From contig VFIW01000082.1 in the NCBI GenBank assembly GCA_006386115.1, forward strand, positions 124,001 to 188,000: a stretch of DNA of 64,000 nt. Reading direction: 5' to 3'. The DNA comes from Globisporangium splendens (lineage: Eukaryota; Oomycota; Peronosporomycetes; Pythiales; Pythiaceae). The position numbers were made by a program, and so were the translations under genes. Shown here in pieces: positions 18,977 to 29,773 of this stretch. Positions within the stretch are counted from its first letter, which is position 1. Each line of letters opens with the position of its first letter. The notes under the pieces are model-generated. The model was given only the letters and a program-made list of their open reading frames with translations. It was not told where the DNA came from and ran no database searches.

Positions 18977-21280
18977 ATGGCGGGGCGGCAGCAGCGCAAT
19001 TCTGCGCCGTCCGACGCACAAGACGAAGCGCCTCCTGCTGGCGAAGGCGGAGACGAAAGCGCGGCTGCGGAGGCGCCAGCAGCTACGACGGAGCCGCAGA
19101 ATTGCGCTGCGGCGCATTCAGACGCAGGTGGTGATTCTGAAGCAGCGCAAGACACAGTTGAGACAGACGACGGCACTCGTCCGCTCGTGCAGCGCGAGAT
19201 CGCGGCGTTTTTGGACGCATTCGAGCGCGCAACAGTGTCGGAGGCCGCGTCGTCGCCCCCGTCGACCGTATCACTAGGTTCGTCTGAAGCGTCAACCTCG
19301 ATAGAGCGAGAGAGTTCGACAGGGAACATGCTGTCGTGGCATTTATCGTATCAGCGGGTTGGTAGTGATAGCAGCAGGAAAAGTGGTGTGGAGCGGCTTT
19401 CGGTGGACTCGATTGAGCTGCAGAAGGCGAGCGATGTGTGCGTGCTGCTGTTGGAGCTGCAGCAGACGCTCAGATACCGAAGCGTGTTCCGCAGCGAAGA
19501 GGAGCGCACAAAGTGGTGGTGGCTCGTGCACCAGCTCAAGCAGCAGCGACAGAGGTACCCGGAGAAGTGGGACGGCATGGCTGACGTACACCTTGGACAG
19601 ATCGAGGCCGCGATCGCCAACTTGCCGGTTGCAGGTGACGCTTTGGCGACGCCTGCGTCTGGGGATCATCATCATCATAGCCGTAGATCCGAGAGCAGCA
19701 CTAGCTCGAGTGCAGCGTACGAGCTCCGAATATCCGTGGGTGACATCCCGATGCTCGAAAGCAATAGCAGCAGAGCAAGGCACCAACAGCAGAGCATGTC
19801 GGTCGCCGACTCGGAGGAGGACACGTCGTGGGCCAATCTCACTCGCATCGTGCGTGCAGCCTCAGAGCGCACCGTGCGCGCACTCATGGGGACTCCGAAT
19901 CGCGACAACGAGTTGTTTTTAACAGGCAACAGCAGCGGTAGCGGTGCACGAAGTCGATCGGGGAGTAACAGCGTTGATACACGTGATTCCGTCCCAACAT
20001 TGCAGCGCTCGAGCAGCAGTTTGTCTGTGCCAAATATGCTGCGCTCCGTTGTAGGCTACTTGGGGCTCTCGATGGAGGAAACCTTCCTGTGCCAGATCTG
20101 CTTTGAGAATGTGTCCATCTCGAAATCTTTCAAGCTCACCAAGTGCGGTCACCGATTCTGCGAGGCGTGTTTACAGAACTATCTGCAGTTCAAAGTAGGT
20201 GAGGGCCAAGTGTACCCGACATGTTTCCACGAAAAAGAAGGCGAGCCTGCGTGTGCTGACGAGATCATACCGGACGATATCCAAGCCGTCATCACGGCGA
20301 GTTTCTGGGAGAAATATCTCAGGTTCAAATTCAACAAGGAGCACGAGAACGCGCGGCAGTGCCCGCGTTGTGACCATTCCCAGGTGTACTTGGGTAGCGA
20401 GCATCCCGAGTGTGTATGTGATAACTGTGGCGAAGAGTTTTGTTTCGTGCATAGCATCGCACATCGAGGGCGATCGTGTGCGGAATACGAAAAGAAGATG
20501 GTCGCGATCGAGAAACTCAACCATGCCATGATCAACGAAATCTCGAAACCGTGTCCAGGCTGCAACAACTTTGTCGAGAAGATAGGTGCGTCCTCGGAAA
20601 GAAAGTGCAATGGTTTCTTTCATTTTTGGCTCATTTGTGGTCGTGTGTGATTATTTTAACCGATTCAGGCGGATGCAATCAGATGAAGTGTGTGGTGTGC
20701 AGCACGAGCTTTTGCTGGATTTGTCGAGAGATAATCGATGACAGCGTCTTTCCAGAGCACTTTCAGGTACGCAGATGAAAAAATCCGCAGTATTTTGGCA
20801 GCAAATGTACTGACCGCTTGTAATTGTTTGTTTGGCTTGGCTGTGTAGTGGTGGAACATTCGAGGTTGCCCTGGGAATCAAATGGCCGAGGTGGAGCAGC
20901 AGTCGAAAGGGCAGGCGTTGCTGATGAGCGCGTTGCGCGGCATGTTTTTCCTCGTGTTTGGTCCGCCGGCGTTTGTGCTCGCAGTCGTGTTCAGCGTTCT
21001 CTGCTGCTGCTGCGCGCCGTGCACCAAGATATTCGACACGACGTACCGGAATGCGTTCACGACGTGCATGTGCGCGTCGGGGTATCTGCTGCTCGCGCCG
21101 TTTGTGTTGGTATTAGCGCTCGCGTGCGCGCCGTGCCTCTGCTGTGTGTACTGGTACGACCCGCAGACGCTCTCGAGGGAGGACTCGTACGACCCGACCC
21201 TCGCGGTCGGCGCCAGCATGCAGGAAACGCAGGTCGACATTTCGCCCAACAACGAATCCATCTTTCGCGTCACCATGTAG
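18977..21280 (+). CDS. RBR (RING-IBR-RING2) E3 ubiquitin ligase with two C-terminal membrane segments
   Basis: Three exons: 18977-20585, 20669-20766 and 20849-21280 (712 residues; introns 83 and 82 bp, frame kept). Residues 1-360 are low-complexity and Ser-rich. RING1 begins at about 371 (CQICFENV...CGHRFC.AC), then the IBR (CPRCDHSQ...CDNCGEEFC), then RING2 (CPGCNNFVEKI-GGCNQMKC..C...FCWIC). The Cys in GGC corresponds to the thioester Cys of the family and lies just after intron 1. Two hydrophobic segments follow (FFLVFGPPAFVLAVVFSVL and LLLAPFVLVLALAC), as in RNF19/RNF144-like ligases. It probably transfers ubiquitin at a membrane; the substrate is unknown. Confidence 0.9.
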
Positions 21281-21295
21281 AATGTATGTCAAAAA

Positions 21296-21770
21296 TGTAG
21301 CCATGTCCCTAATTTAAGCGTTGATAGAGATTCCGAATTTGGGAATGTACCCATAGGGCACCATTGGTTTTCTGTTGATTGTCAACCACACTCTTGAAAA
21401 GCCAACACGCCGTTCCCCGAGGAACGCGCCGACACTGCTGCGTCTGCGTCGTCTTCGACCGCCTGAGTGTTCTACAACAGCAACGGCCAGTCCGCCAGCT
21501 ACACGACACAGGCGAACGCCGCCATCCAGAGGGACGCAGCGTTACGCGCCACGTGCTCGAGCTGCTGCGCTTCGGAACAGCGTCATCGACTTCTGAATTG
21601 GCTTCAGGTTCGAGTTCTTCTTCCGTGGTTGAACATCATAGTGGCATGTGGCTGCTACTGGACCTCGATACCTGGTATGGAAGACACCAGCGCCGATGCT
21701 CTCATTTACGGTGTCGAGCGACAAGGATGCCAAGGACCAGGATGAGGACAATAATAAAGACAAAAGAAGA
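21296..21770 (+). pseudogene. Decayed 5' copy of the BUD23-like gene, promoter included
   Basis: Resembles 23887-24380. Shared blocks include TGTAGCCATGTCCCT, GAAAAGCCAACA, and the stretch coding TTQANAAIQRD and LELLRFGT. The start codon is ACG here, a TGA interrupts the early frame, and the methyltransferase core is lost. Similarity fades near 21770. Confidence 0.8.
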
Positions 21771-22195
21771 CTGATGGCTCCATTCTTGTACGCTGACTTG
21801 AGAGAAAGAAGGATATTCTATTTAATTCTAGTTCAAGTAAGAACTCTGAGTCCCTTGTTACTAGTACCGGTTTTTGATCTTCACAAAGCACAAGGGCTTG
21901 AGCCGTGTTCGAGATGGCATCGAATGCCACTTAGTGGAGAAAAAATGCAACTGTCCCATCGTCGGCGTCCTCGACCACAAAGCATCTCCATCGTCGACCG
22001 AAGTATCACATTTTTTTCAGATTCATGGGATGAGCGTATTTGATAAGTTGCATTGCGCTTCTCGTAGTTGCTCCTCGTGAAATGCAATCTGGTTTCAGTG
22101 CAGCTCTCGATTTGCAATTTTCTTCGAGCACGGCATTAGTTCTGGGAGATGCCATACCAATTCCGATTTCCAAACGCTTGATGCAAAAATATGCA
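21771..22195. other. Intergenic, nothing recognised
   Basis: Follows the BUD23 fragment. It may hold a 3' exon of the minus-strand kinase, since a GTGAGT donor-like site lies in that gene's last codons, but no clear exon is visible. Confidence 0.35.
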
Positions 22196-23683
22196 CTACT
22201 CAGACTTCTGGCGTGAAAGCCACCACTCACCTTTGCGGAAATCATCTAGTGCATCAACGGCAGCAGCAATCTTGATACTCTTTGACCGTTCATAAACAAT
22301 CATCTTGGTGACTATCTCCCATTGAGAATCAGTGAACCCACCAGGTCTCTCTAGAGTAGTTCCTCTCTTGACATGCCGACGAACTGTAGCATCGAGTAGC
22401 GCATTCCCCCATGGATACTCACCACTCACGGCCTCGACGATGCACATTCCAAATGCATAAATGTCAGATGTCACGGAGATGGACTCTCCTTTCAGAACCT
22501 CGGGGGCTCGCCAACGCGGTGCATCGACTTTAGCTGGTTTTAGAGTCGAGGAGTTTGCAACAATCAAGCTTAGCCCAAAGTCGGTTAACTTGGCTGTGCC
22601 GTCGGCCGGTACAAGAAGGTTGTTGCCTTTCAAGTCACCATGGATAATCTGGGACCTGTGCAAATACTGCAGCCCGAGTGCGATCTCATGCAATTTTTCC
22701 CATGCCATCTGCTTGTTGTCGCCTTTTTTGAGGAACTCAGGCAGCGTGCCATTCTTGACGTAGTCACAGACAAAGAAGAACTTGCCAATGTGGCAGGCTC
22801 CGTAAAAAGGAAGCACATGGCGATGCCGTAGTTTACTCCAAACTTGGATTTCTCCCAGAAATTATGCTCGTGCACTATCGTCAAATAAGAGCATCTGCTT
22901 GGCCACCACGTCTGTGCCGTTCATTTTCGCAAGATACACGGTACCAAACGAACCTTGACTGAACAGTTTGTCTTCGCACTTCACTTGGTAAGGTGGCACA
23001 AACCAATCTGCGACAACGACGTCTGGAGGATCTGAACTGAAGCTTGTAAATTGCGCTTCAAGGGTTTCAATAACCTCCCAATATTCGTTGACACAGCTTG
23101 AGTTGCTTCTTTTGCGGCCAGTTAGCACATTGCGCAGGAGTGTGATTGCGTCAAGTCGTGCTCGGTCATTTGATGTGTGGACACCGATAATTTCACTGTC
23201 ATCGCAGATATCTCTGAATGTTTTGAGTAGCTGCTGTTGGTGCTCCCCTGCCGTTTCAATGGAGATTGGGCTTTGCGGCAGACCCAGAGCAGACTCAACT
23301 TGATCAATGACTTCATGAAAATTCAAAACGTCCTCTGTCACTTGGAGGCACAACACGGCGCGCATGACAAAATCGTATCTCTCGTGCTGAAATAGAAAAT
23401 GGTAAAAGTGTGTAATCATGTCGCTGCATTTTCGAAGAGCGGTTCCCTTTTCGATTGCATCGACGTCGTGCAGTTGCTGGAAAATACGATTGAGACGGTC
23501 AAAAACACGTTTACTCATTTCTTCCGCCTCCACCATGGAGGAGCGATGACAGCAGCGATGTGAGAGCGTAGTGAGAGCATTCGGCAGCATGCGGCTGAGT
23601 TTGCCGACGAGAAACTGGCTCAATACATGGTCTTCCGCTCTTGGTGTCGCTTTCACTAGGTCATTGTCATTAGGCGTCGCCAA
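22196..23683 (-). pseudogene. TKL-type protein kinase interrupted by one in-frame stop
   Basis: A single frame runs from the ATG at 23683 to the stop at 22196, broken only by a TAA at 22862-22864. The N-terminal 230 residues are helical and unassigned. The kinase domain follows: glycine loop GSFGTVYL, VVAKQ for the ATP Lys, stop codon, then FLGEIQVWSKLRH (helix C), HGDLKGNN, DFG, APEV and DIYAFGM. The residues on both sides of the stop are conserved kinase sequence, so the mutation is recent, is read through, or is a sequencing error. The usual codon there would differ by one base. The C-terminal end is uncertain because GCAAAG-GTGAGT near 22215 looks like a splice donor. Confidence 0.75.
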
Positions 23684-23993
23684 CTTTGCATCTCAAGGTG
23701 AGATTGTCGCGCTCTTGACAGGCTCTCATCAACCAATGCGTTTTCTTCGTTGCTTTGGCTGTGATCTGCTCCCCCTACCTGCAGCAACGATGTGGCACCG
23801 CTCACCTTTGGCATTTGTTGGCCGAACGCCGGAGCCACTCCGTTGACGAGGTTTCGCAATTGTCCTCCTTGAAAGCCTCGAAAGTGTAGCCATGTCCCTG
23901 TTCAACTGTTGACAGATCCCGAACTTATTCACCCCATGGGGCACTAATGGTTTTCCATTGACAACCACTCACACGCAGCTTTGAAAAGCCAAC
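23684..23993. promoter_or_regulatory. Shared upstream region of kinase (-) and BUD23-like gene (+)
   Basis: About 310 bp between two divergent starts. Its right part (from about 23887) is duplicated at 21296. No further sites are claimed. Confidence 0.4.
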
Positions 23994-25271
23994 ATGCCGT
24001 TCAAATGCGCGCGGCCCGAGGAGCGCGCCAGCGCCTCGGCGTCCGCGTCGTCCTCGGCCGCCTCGACGTTCTACAACGACGGACAGTCCGCCAGCTACAC
24101 GACACAGGCGAACGCCGCCATCCAGAGAGACCTCACGCACCACGCTCTCGAGCTGCTGCGCTTCGGAACAGTGTCATTGACATCGAGTTCTTCTGAGCAT
24201 CCTGGTGGTGAACACGATGACATGTGGCTGCTGCTGGACCTCGGGGCTGGGTCGGGGCTGAGCACGCTGGCAGCCAACGAGTGGCTGCTGGAGCAGAACC
24301 TGCTGGGGTTCACGATGGCGTTCGACATCAGCTCGTCGATGCTCTCATTGACGGCGTCAAACGACAAGGACAAGAACGACGTCAATAAAGACAACACAGA
24401 CGCATTGTGCCTTCAGCACGCAGGTTTCTATCGAGGCAATGCGGCCCAGAGGTTCCCTCTTCGAAGTGGAGTGTTCCATGCCGCGATTGGGATCTCGATG
24501 CTCCAGTGGCTCACGAAAGAAGGGCTCGAGACGTGCTTTGCGTCTTTACGAGAGCAGTTGGTCGGGAACAGTCCAGGCCACGGCCGTGCAGTTTTCCAGG
24601 TATACCCTTCGTCCATCGAGTACGTCGACTTGATGGAGCAAACGGCGAAGAAGATGGGCTTCCAGTACGCAGAAGTGTTCGTGGCGTTTCCGCACTCGAC
24701 GACTGCCAAGAAATGGTACTTTTGCGTGGACAAGCACGGTGACGATGGTTCAAGTGCTTCGGAGGCGAACAAAGCAGCGGGTACGGCGCATACGCTGTGC
24801 CTTTTCGGCCGACGCTTCCATCGCCGTTGCGCATGGCATTTGCTGCAATCGAAGAAGAGCAAAGAGGTCGATGCGCTGCGAGATCGGCTCGGGAGGGAAC
24901 ACGTGAAAACAGCATGGCACATCTGGCGGAAATTCCGTCGGTCGATCGCGGGGAATGTGCAAGGAGCGGTGCATGCAAAGGCCAAGCGATCTTTGGAATT
25001 GTGGAAAAGCGACGAGGTGATCGGCAACGCTCTGCAAACGCGCTTCGTACCGCCGGGAAGTGAGAATGAGGAAGGCGTCAACGCCGTTACCTACGAGCTT
25101 CTGCTGTCGCAAATGGACGACGTTGTCGATATTTTACACACGGTACGCCAATCTCGCTTTGGAATGTTGTGGAATTATGTTTTTGAAAAGACTGCTGACT
25201 GGCTGTGTTTGTATGTGCAGGCGTATACGGAAGCAGTGGAAATAGAGCGCTCCATTGAAACCCAGGCATAG
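23994..25271 (+). CDS. BUD23/WBSCR22-like SAM-dependent methyltransferase with extra C-terminal region
   Basis: The N-terminus (ARPEE..., FYNDGQSASYTTQ, ALELLRFG) and the SAM motif LLDLGAGSGLS, FDISSSML, ISMLQWL, VFQVYPSS and FPHSTTAKKWYFC match the Bud23 family, which N7-methylates a guanine of 18S rRNA. Residues after about 260 replace the short basic tail usual in Bud23 with a Trp-rich helical region (CAWHLLQ, TAWHIWRKF). The frame is open for 425 codons. GTACGCCA at 25143 to TGTGCAG at 25220 looks like a 78-bp intron whose removal keeps frame, so the product may be 399 residues. A decayed 5' copy lies upstream at 21296. It is divergent from the kinase at 23683. Confidence 0.75.
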   Translation: MPFKCARPEERASASASASSSAASTFYNDGQSASYTTQANAAIQRDLTHHALELLRFGTVSLTSSSSEHPGGEHDDMWLLLDLGAGSGLSTLAANEWLLEQNLLGFTMAFDISSSMLSLTASNDKDKNDVNKDNTDALCLQHAGFYRGNAAQRFPLRSGVFHAAIGISMLQWLTKEGLETCFASLREQLVGNSPGHGRAVFQVYPSSIEYVDLMEQTAKKMGFQYAEVFVAFPHSTTAKKWYFCVDKHGDDGSSASEANKAAGTAHTLCLFGRRFHRRCAWHLLQSKKSKEVDALRDRLGREHVKTAWHIWRKFRRSIAGNVQGAVHAKAKRSLELWKSDEVIGNALQTRFVPPGSENEEGVNAVTYELLLSQMDDVVDILHTVRQSRFGMLWNYVFEKTADWLCLYVQAYTEAVEIERSIETQA

Positions 25272-25597
25272 ACTACACATGGTCTGGTTTGCCAACCCAT
25301 AGAGCAAGTAATAAATTCATATCGATGGCCATTGTGCAACGCAATACCTCTTCCCTATGTCAACCGTTTTATCAACTGGACTAACAATGTGTTTGCCTCA
25401 GTAGTTGTCGCTTTAGGTGTTTCAACTTTGTTGTCAAGTACCAAATTGGGAAAAGCCGTCGATGTGTAAACGAGAAATCGACGCGAACGACTTGAAGCAC
25501 GCAGTTCAGACTCTGGCGGCAAGTGGGAAGATGACGTTCACCTCTCAGATGAGACCCAGAATGCTCAGTTGGAGACGAAGTAGTATTACATCTTTCG
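25272..25597. other. Intergenic or 5' exon of the RhoGAP-like gene
   Basis: An open frame at 25417-25626 (REIDANDLKHAVQTLAASGK) could supply the missing front of the first RhoGAP-like unit, but no convincing splice joins it to the frame starting at 25598. Confidence 0.35.
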
Positions 25598-28212
25598 ATG
25601 AAAACGGAGCGAGTCTGTCGACGTGAAAACCTCGCTTCCTATCTTCCATGCCACTGGATCGCCTCCGTCATTCGGCAGCTTCTCGAGGACTCGTATGCGC
25701 CGTTGCTGCCATACGAAAGCTTCTTCGAACTGAGAATGCTTGAGGATTCCGACGCGAGCCCGGATGGAGTGGAACTTGTTCGTGGTATCGTGGACACATT
25801 GGTTCCAGAACGGCGAGGGTTGCTGGAATCGCTTCTGCTGCTTCTCTACAGGCTAGCGCTCAAGAGAAGCCCACAATCAAACAGTCAAGTGCTGGGTGAA
25901 GTCGTTGGCTCAATTCTTGCTCGTCCATCTGAAGTGGAACTTACAGAGACGACATCGCTGCGCCGACGCATTGGGATATTTCTTATCAGCAACGCACCGA
26001 TTTTTCTTCGAAAAGAGGATGAAGACGACAACAAGGGAAGAGAGCACGACGAGTCTGAAGATCATGCCTGGGTGGAAAGTGGAGCAAAGAAGCGATCTAG
26101 CTTGAGCGAAACCAAAGTCACGACAAGCGACAAGTCTGATCCTCTGAACTTGGCCACGAACTCCCTAGAGCACAGCACACAGTCTACCGATCCTATCAGT
26201 CTACGATCTCCAAAGGACAAGATGTCGCGGGCGGGATCTGCTATGCTTACATCAACAAAGGAGACATTGCAGCGGATATCGCCAAAAAGGTTCAGCTCAC
26301 GACCACCGACCTTCGTCACCTCAGAAACTGCGCCATCTCGGCCACATCTTAGCAATCGCGAGGTGTTAACAGAGGCAGACATGTTGATGCTAACACGTCT
26401 TCTTACTGCCATCATCGAGTCACCTCAAGATAAGCGAGGGTTGTTTGTTGAGCACCCCAGTCACGACGATGAGCTGAGAGCGCTCGGTCAGATCGTGAGC
26501 TCCAACATTGGCAAGGAGCTCAAGTACTTGCCGATTGAATCCTTCTCGGTATTGGCGATTGCGATGTCTGTGAAGCAACATTTGAGAACTCGTGCTGGCT
26601 CACTAATTGGCGTCGACAGTCTTGAGCTTATGATTGAGAAGTTATCAAGTGAGTCTGATGAAGATGATGTGAAACTTGTTGCCATGACTCGCAATATTGT
26701 TGAAGGGCTTGATGACCCAACAAAGGCGTTGCTGTATCTTGTCGTGGCTTGCGCCCGTCTATCTCTGGATGCTGGAACAGATCAAGAAGCTGTTGAAGGC
26801 AGTGTAGTGGATTGCATTATCGGCAGAAATGGCTCACAAGGTGAGAGCTCCACCTAGCCAACTAGTTTTGTTGCGTTCTACTGACGACTGTGTGTGGCGA
26901 TTATAACAGAATCTGCTGCTGTTGAGGCAAGCGCCAAGAAGCTCAAGCAAATTAAGCACGTGATTTTCGTGGAGCTTCATCATCTATTACAGCCAGCAGG
27001 CACAGACCAACAAGACGAAAGATCAAATCTCGCAAAATCGGCAATTCATTCGAGCGAAAAACATCACAACCAAGTAATTGGTGCCATTTACGCAGCTCTC
27101 TGGGTGTGTAAGTGCTTATCCAGAGTGAGGTACTGACGGCTAACCACACAAACCAGAAGGTTGAACGGTAAGAGCACTAACTCGCTTCCATTGAACATTA
27201 CTGTGTGCGATATTCCCTGAGAGATCGTGGCGTACCTGACATTCCAGATAGCTGTGCTACGACGTCTGGAGCCTTTGAGCAACCTCACATCTCGCATCTT
27301 CAGAAGTTGGAGGAAACGACAGCAGCGGGCTTATGTTCCTTGATGGACTTTCTGCTTGACAAAGCGAACGAGGAACTGCGTCACCCGCTCCCCGACCTGT
27401 ACGTTTGCTTTGTTGATGAGCTGGAAGAGAAGATCATTTGCGAGAAGCTCTGTCAAAATGACACAGTGAGCTTTGGCTTGTATTCTCCGCACTCGTTGGC
27501 AAATGCTGTCAAAGAGGTACGTGGAAGTCTGCGTTTGTAGATTTGTGTATGGGTTGTATCTCAGTGATATGCTACCAACAATGCTGCACAGGTTCTGAGC
27601 AACGTGTTTCAACCCCTGGTGCTGTTTAAACTACTCTGCCATGCAGAAATGTTTGAAAACGTGGATGTGGAATCCGAGCTGAACATCTGGCGCTTCGAAG
27701 CGCTTGTGATGAAAGAGCTGTCTCCAATGAAGAAAAGACTGGTCGAGTCCATATTCACGCACTTGAGCCTCATCTCTGATCTCTGCGACTCACCTGAGTC
27801 GATAAAAGAGCTACTTCAGGTTGTTGGCGACTTCCTGTTTCATCCTCCAGCAGATGCTCGTGTGCTTGTTGGAGACTTTTGTTCCCGTGTGCTTCAAGCG
27901 GGACTGTTTACGGGCAAATGGACGAGAAGTCGAGGAGCCTCTCGTGTTCGCCCTTCTCACCGGACACCCTTGATGCATGCTGCGAGCAGTGACCCACAGG
28001 ATGCGCCTACAAGTGAGTCCAAGTCCAGTAGTCAGCAAGCCCCTGCCATGAAACAGTTGCTTCTAAGTAGTGTAGCTAGTCGAACACAAGATCGCACAGC
28101 TGCTCCGACGGATGAATGGGCGATAACCTTGGACTTGACGGTTCCTCCAGCCACTCTTGCCGAATTTCTTGCGAGTGCAAGTGCATTATTTGATATATAC
28201 AACCCTCCCTAA
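25598..28212 (+). CDS. Protein with repeated divergent RhoGAP-like segments
   Basis: Exons 25598-26840, 26910-27107, 27248-27516 and 27592-28212 join in frame (776 residues). At least three segments resemble the C-terminal half of a RhoGAP domain: LLPYESF...LVPERRGLLESLLLLLYRLAL; then LPIESFSVLAI...LDDPTKALLYLVVACARLSL; then PLVLFKLLCHA...LSPMKKRLVESIFTHLSLI. They align with each other. The catalytic arginine-finger region is not evident, so GTPase activation is doubtful. An acidic, Ser-rich linker separates units 1 and 2. The 5' start is uncertain. The stop at 28212 may lie in an intron, since a branch-like CCTAAT and TTTCTAG follow and the frame resumes at 28242. Confidence 0.55.
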
Positions 28213-28241
28213 TCTGCTCATGTGGTCATCGTTTCTAGTCT

Positions 28242-29696
28242 GTCCGTAGTCAATTTCTTGAAAGCATGGCACCTGCCGTTGAACTACCAGAGCTTGAAGG
28301 ATGGCTAGATGCAGCTTTCAAGGACCGTGCAGATCGTTGCTCACTGATGAACGAGTTGCTTCAATTAAGACGTATCAGTTTGGACGATTTCAGCATTATC
28401 AAATCGGTCGAGGTCCACGAGCTTTTATGGAGCGTGTTGACTTCCTACATGGGCGTAGATCCAAGCTGTGATTCGGTTGGTGATGGACTGCGCTTCGAGC
28501 AATTGTGGCAGCTCTGTGCTGACTGTCACCTCGGCAATGTCGTCAGAGGGACGACAAAAATCGCTAAGTGAGCGCAAGGCTCGACGTTATATGTTATTGC
28601 TGCTTGCTGAATCTTTATCTTGCTCGATGTGCAACAGAAATGGAGATGAAGCTACTTCATCTGCTTGAGAATGTCGTCAGCACGTCTTCGTCACCCTGTC
28701 TGAGCTACCTCGAGGTGACCTCCAGACACCAGATTGATGCAATGAACTGCCTTCCAATGTCATACTGACGTCGCTTTTGTGTGTGACACAGTTTTACTGC
28801 TTCCTTGCCAACTTGTTTGCTGAGGTGTATCCTGATTCGCCTGCATTGGGTGACACTTCACTTGAGCGATCCCATCGATTACAGCGGTTCGTGGTGGAAT
28901 TTTTGTATCCGTTCAGCAAACGGGGGTACGTTGAAACTTGAATTTTGCTCTAGATTAGCACGTCTGAAGGATCTTAGCATTCACTCAACTTGTTTTCATT
29001 ACTGTCGCAGAACTAGGCGCAACGAACGCATGATCAAAGCCACTTCAGGTGCGGAGAACGCTGATAGTCCTTTACTGTTGTCCTCGACAGTTTTGGAGTT
29101 TATTCTGCCGAGGTTGGACGATTTTGAATTCGCGATGGACGCCTTTATCCAAGATGAAGGAAGAGTTCCCGAAACAGGATCAAATGTGCGTGCACATCCT
29201 CAATTCGCTGCTTTTACAAGAAGTGTTTTCTCATATTGTGCAAATCTGTCGTGCCGCCTAGCTTGTCGATTTCATCCGCTGGCTTCGATGCCCGCAAGCA
29301 TTACTTTACGAAACGAGGTGCACAAACACTCTGGAGCAGATTGGTACCATCAATAGACGGCAGCAGGTATGGTGCATCTCAGCTCACTGGGGCTTGCTCT
29401 TAGTTTTTGAACTCACTTATCGCTGACAAGTGCTTCTTATGCAACCAAAGAGCTTCAGGTCGAGTATCAGGCTTGCTGGATGTGATCATTCCCACTTGCC
29501 ATCGCCAGCACGAATGCTCACGCGCTATGAACTACTGGAAGCTGTTATGATTGAAGGCTTCCAGACACTGGATCATCCTTCTTTGCAAGCGCTGTATCCG
29601 TCTGAAGTCGACAAGCTCACAGTTCTTTTCGACGTGTGGGGGATCGGAAACAGCGATATCGTCACAAAGGTAGCTTGTCACAAGACGAAGCAATAG
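28242..29696 (+). CDS. Continuation of the RhoGAP-like gene or a separate multi-exon gene
   Basis: Coding-like pieces lie at about 28242-28567 (SVRSQFLESMAPAVELPELE...), 28640-28714 (MEMKLLHLLENVVS...), 28791-28930 (FYCFLANLFAEVYPD...), about 29010-29190 and about 29520-29670 (RYELLEAVMIEGFQTLDHPS...). GT-AG introns seem likely between them, but I could not join 28567 to 28640 in frame, so exon borders are not asserted. The style matches the gene before it. The locus ends just before the convergent TCAIM-like gene. Confidence 0.35.
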
Positions 29697-29773
29697 AGAG
29701 GCTAAGCACAAAGCCGTAGCTTTTGTGATTCCCAAATGTGTGACCACGTCTTGAAAGTTATCTCGAAATTGCT

